From Acetomicrobium sp. UBA5826 (GTDB lineage: Bacteria; Synergistota; Synergistia; Synergistales; Acetomicrobiaceae): DNA of 64,000 bases. The notes under the pieces were generated by a model that saw only the letters and a list, made by a program, of their open reading frames with translations, did not search any database and was not told where the DNA came from. A program made the translations under genes and the position numbers. Positions within the stretch are counted from its first letter, which is position 1; every line of letters begins with the position of its first letter. The stretch lies in contig NZ_DJHF01000020.1 of the NCBI RefSeq assembly GCF_002433005.1, forward strand, positions 78,137 through 142,136, given 5' to 3'. Shown here piece after piece: positions 61,416 through 64,000 of the stretch.

Positions 61416-62741
61416 ATGAGAGCAGTTGATATTATAAAGAAGAAAAGAGACGGGATACACCTGAGGAAGGAAGAAATAAATTTTTTAATAAAGGGTTGTT
61501 CATCCGATGTTATTCCTGACTATCAAATAGCAGCCTTTTTGATGGCCACGTATTTTAGGGGCATGAGCTACGAGGAAGTTGCATCTTTTACATTAGCCAT
61601 GGCCAATTCGGGAAAAATAGCGGACTTATCTTCCATAAAGGGCGTAAAAATCGACAAACACAGCACAGGGGGAGTGGCCGATACGACAACTTTAATCGTT
61701 TGTCCCCTTGTAGCTGCTTGTGGAGTCCCGATAGCTAAAATGTCGGGAAGAGGGCTCGGACACACCGGAGGAACCTTGGATAAGCTCGAATCTATACCGG
61801 GTATGAGGGTTTCTTTGCCCCTTGAGGAATTCGTCGATATAGCAAACACTATAGGCATCTCTATAATTGGCCAGACGGAAGATCTCGTTCCTGCTGACAA
61901 AAAGTTTTACGCACTGAGAGACGTTACCGCCACAGTGGATTCCATTCCGCTCATTGCCAGCTCCATTATGAGTAAAAAGATTGCAGGCGGATCCGACGGC
62001 ATAGTATTAGATGTAAAAGTAGGAGACGGTGCCTTTATGAAGGATGTCGATGAAGCCGTAAAACTGGCGAAGACCATGGTTAACATAGGCGAAAGTGCAG
62101 GCAAAAAAACGGTGGCGGTAATAACGGATATGAATCAGCCTTTAGGACAGGCAATCGGAAACTCCCTGGAGGTGATGGAAGCCTGCGAGGCCTTGAAGGG
62201 CAGGGGTAATAGAGATTTAATGGAGGTATGTTTTGCACTTGGAAGTTTAATGTCTATCTTGGCTGGCGTAGCGAAAGACAGAGAGGAAGCCTTGGATCTA
62301 TTGAGAGATGCGCTTAATTCCGGTAGGGGAATGATTAAGCTAAAGCAAATGGTCATGGCTCAAGGTGGTGACGTGAATGCGCTGGAAGATTATTCTTTAC
62401 TCCCTCAAGCAAGATTTAAATACGAACTAAAAGCAAAAGCAGATGGCTACGTCTCAAAGATGGCTGCCGAGAGGCTTGGGATATGCGCTATGAAGCTTGG
62501 GGCTGGAAGAGAGAAAAAAGAAGACAGGATCGACCTGTCGGCAGGTATATTTCTAAATAAAAAGGTAGGAGAACACGTTAATAAAGGAGAAAATATAGCC
62601 ACACTCTACGGAAACGACGAAAAACGCCTCCAAGAGGTATTGCCAGAAGCGGAAGCTTCGATAAAGATTTCAGGGCAAAAAGAAAGCAAGAGGAAACTCG
62701 TATATGGGATAGTCAGGAAAGATGGCATTGAGATGTTTTAA
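61416..62741 (+). CDS. pdp: Pyrimidine-nucleoside phosphorylase
   Basis: 441 residues. The family signature region contains KHSTGGVADTTTL, SGRGLGHTGGTLDKLESIPG and DVKVGDGAFMKD. It phosphorolyses uridine and thymidine to bases and (deoxy)ribose-1-phosphate. The KHSTGGVGD form of the motif has Ala in place of the second Gly. The 177-base gap before it (61239-61415) holds an inverted repeat CATAACA/TGTTATG (61342-61348, 61369-61375) but no clear promoter. GGGAGG precedes the ATG. Confidence 0.93.
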   Translation: MRAVDIIKKKRDGIHLRKEEINFLIKGCSSDVIPDYQIAAFLMATYFRGMSYEEVASFTLAMANSGKIADLSSIKGVKIDKHSTGGVADTTTLIVCPLVAACGVPIAKMSGRGLGHTGGTLDKLESIPGMRVSLPLEEFVDIANTIGISIIGQTEDLVPADKKFYALRDVTATVDSIPLIASSIMSKKIAGGSDGIVLDVKVGDGAFMKDVDEAVKLAKTMVNIGESAGKKTVAVITDMNQPLGQAIGNSLEVMEACEALKGRGNRDLMEVCFALGSLMSILAGVAKDREEALDLLRDALNSGRGMIKLKQMVMAQGGDVNALEDYSLLPQARFKYELKAKADGYVSKMAAERLGICAMKLGAGREKKEDRIDLSAGIFLNKKVGEHVNKGENIATLYGNDEKRLQEVLPEAEASIKISGQKESKRKLVYGIVRKDGIEMF

Positions 62742-62791
62742 CCCTCAACCGAAGATGTCGTTACGAAGGGGTTCATGGGCAAAAATTGCAG

Positions 62792-62820
62792 TTGAAAATA
62801 GCTTCTTTTGATGATAATAT
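62792..62820 (+). promoter_or_regulatory. Promoter of tRNA-Pro
   Basis: TTGAAA at 62792-62797, exactly 17 bases, TAATAT at 62815-62820, nine bases before the tRNA 5' end. Confidence 0.85.
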
Positions 62821-62829
62821 TTCTTAGCT

Positions 62830-62907
62830 CGGGGCGTAGCGCAGTTTGGTTAGCGCGCTAGTTTTGGGAACTAGAGGTCGCGAGTTCGAATCTCGCCGCC
62901 CCGACCA
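62830..62907 (+). tRNA. tRNA-Pro(UGG)
   Basis: A full cloverleaf is seen: CGGGGCG/CGCCCCG acceptor stem, D arm GCGC-CAGTTTGGTTA-GCGC, anticodon stem CTAGT/ACTAG with loop TTTGGGA (anticodon TGG, 62865-62867), and T arm with TTCGAAT. The gene encodes the 3' CCA. It is the only RNA gene in the window. Confidence 0.97.
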
Positions 62908-62942
62908 ATTATTAAAATAAAACTTTCCTCTATGCGATTTTG

Positions 62943-62969
62943 CCCTGTCGGGATTCCTTCAGGGTTTTT
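62943..62969 (+). terminator. Terminator after tRNA-Pro
   Basis: CCCTG (62943-62947) pairs with CAGGG (62960-62964), followed directly by TTTTT. The rest of 62908-63041 holds only AT-rich sequence and a short GCATAA/TTATGC repeat. Confidence 0.65.
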
Positions 62970-63041
62970 GTGCGTTTATGAGCATAAAGCAGTGTTATGC
63001 TGCTAAGGAACCAAACTCGTCTATAACCGGAGGGCAACAGT

Positions 63042-64000
63042 TTGGAGCAGAAAAAAGACAAAACTGCAGTTCCAATTAGGCGAGGCCCGCTGGTTAATGC
63101 ATATTATGACACATACAAGCCTAACAGCTTCGTTGGGCAAAATACATTCCTCACAATGCCGCAAGAAGATGCTGAAGTTCCAACATTTGAAAATTCAAAG
63201 CATCTACTGCCTGAGCCAATTTGGGAAGAGCACCAATCTGCTATCGATTGTTACTGGAAAACCTGGCAGTTAGCATTCAAGAATCTGCGCAAATTGAATC
63301 CGGAAAGTGGTTTTGTAGCAAACTATATAGACACTGCATTCAATGGCTGCATATTCATGTGGGACACATGTTTCATATTGATGTTTGCCCGCTACGGCAG
63401 CAGAGCGTTCAGCTTTTTGAGAACCCTGGACAATTTCTACAGCAAGCAGCACAAAGACGGCTTCATATGTCGTGAAATCGGCCAGCATCTCGGTGACGAC
63501 AGATTTCAACGCTTCGACCCAACTTCTACCGGCCCCGAGTTGATGCCCTGGACCGAATGGGAATATTACCTGAACATGGGAGACAAAGATAGGCTTGCTC
63601 GCGTTTTTCCTGTGCTCGCTGCATATCATCAATGGATGCGGGATTACCGGACTTGGCCGGATGGAACTTATTGGGCATCAGGATGGGCATGCGGCATGGA
63701 CAATCAGCCAAGAATGGGACACAATCTGCCCGGATACATCGAGTTGTTCTATCACGATCATATGGTTTGGCTCGACACTTGCCTGCAAGGAGTGCTGGCT
63801 GCCGGTATTCTCGTCCGGATGGCCGAAGAGCTTGGTAGAGAAGATGATATCCCCAAGATGAAACAAGAGATCGATGATCTGACCAGGATCGTCAACGCCA
63901 GGCTGTGGGACAAAAAGACCCATTTCTACTATGATCTCCATAAAGACGGCAAACTGAGTGACTGTAAGAGTATCGCAGCATTTTGGGCGCTGTTGGCCGG
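63042..64000 (+). CDS. Glycoside hydrolase with (alpha/alpha)6 barrel, GH63/trehalase-like (runs off window)
   Basis: An open frame of 319 codons from TTG 63042 (GGAGGG seven bases upstream) to the window end. The translation contains IFMWDTCFILMFARYGS, DGFICREIGQH, GPELMPWTEWEYYLNMGD, YWASGWACGMDNQPRMG and WDKKTHFYYD. The WDT/W...GMDN and Trp-rich pattern fits the GH63 and mannosylglycerate-hydrolase-like fold, which cleaves alpha-linked glucosides or mannosides. There is no signal peptide. The substrate is unknown. The 3' end is missing. Confidence 0.8.
   Translation, partial: MEQKKDKTAVPIRRGPLVNAYYDTYKPNSFVGQNTFLTMPQEDAEVPTFENSKHLLPEPIWEEHQSAIDCYWKTWQLAFKNLRKLNPESGFVANYIDTAFNGCIFMWDTCFILMFARYGSRAFSFLRTLDNFYSKQHKDGFICREIGQHLGDDRFQRFDPTSTGPELMPWTEWEYYLNMGDKDRLARVFPVLAAYHQWMRDYRTWPDGTYWASGWACGMDNQPRMGHNLPGYIELFYHDHMVWLDTCLQGVLAAGILVRMAEELGREDDIPKMKQEIDDLTRIVNARLWDKKTHFYYDLHKDGKLSDCKSIAAFWALLA

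Overview
The window looks like chromosomal DNA of a diderm, anaerobic, fermentative bacterium, most probably a member of the Synergistota close to Acetomicrobium/Anaerobaculum. This is inference from gene content: LPS-export proteins (LptC-like, LptD-like) and heptose genes show an outer membrane. GatCAB, the two-gene SufCB system, a tungsten-type aldehyde:ferredoxin oxidoreductase and a flavin-based NAD(P)H/ferredoxin complex suit an amino-acid or sugar fermenter. Coding density is very high, many genes overlap by 1-20 bases, and TTG/GTG starts are common. No rRNA, CRISPR array, prophage or intact insertion sequence was seen.

Layout. 1-106: start of an FMN-reductase-like gene on the minus strand. 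230-3626: five-gene nickel/cobalt ECF transporter (nikK-M-L-Q-O order). 3939-11016: a small secreted protein, transaldolase-like protein, Rho, LysM/M23 murein hydrolase, phosphohexomutase and CTP synthase. 11031-17008: three unrecognised secreted proteins, then LptC-like, LptD-like and D-Ala-D-Ala ligase, an envelope block. 17071-18126 (minus): GreA, and a histidine-rich secreted protein behind a strong promoter with a DtxR-type palindrome. 18338-33280: TSUP permease, MiaB, ComEA, a short ComEC, CoaX, tRNA-dihydrouridine synthase, LysS, LigA, GatCAB and an EF-G paralogue.

33363-38876 (minus): a three-gene NuoE/NuoF/NuoG-GltD complex, a candidate Stn-type electron-bifurcating transhydrogenase. 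39066-46079: glutaredoxin-like protein, Pgi, SufC-SufB, Cdd, TtcA-like protein (minus), a split LysO-type exporter and an SSS-family symporter. 46115-47584 (minus): an isolated fliD. 47804-53794: an LPS/glycan heptose block (GT9, GmhA, HddC-like, SDR, unknown, GmhB, flippase-like, ICMT-like). 53797-57685: Ogt, a minus-strand operon of a degenerate malic-enzyme homologue, an MBL hydrolase and an isochorismatase-like hydrolase, then an unknown protein. 57739-61238 (minus): a truncated NhaC, a 70-nt near-perfect palindrome, then a MoaD-like protein, aldehyde ferredoxin oxidoreductase and four-cluster ferredoxin. 61416-64000: pyrimidine-nucleoside phosphorylase, tRNA-Pro(UGG) with a clear promoter and terminator, and a glycoside-hydrolase-like gene running off the window.

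The most interesting items are the NuoG-GltD fusion complex, the metal-box-controlled His-rich protein, the malic-enzyme homologue that has lost two metal ligands, the strand-asymmetric palindrome beside a truncated nhaC, and the aldehyde oxidoreductase operon with an unusual cysteine spacing.
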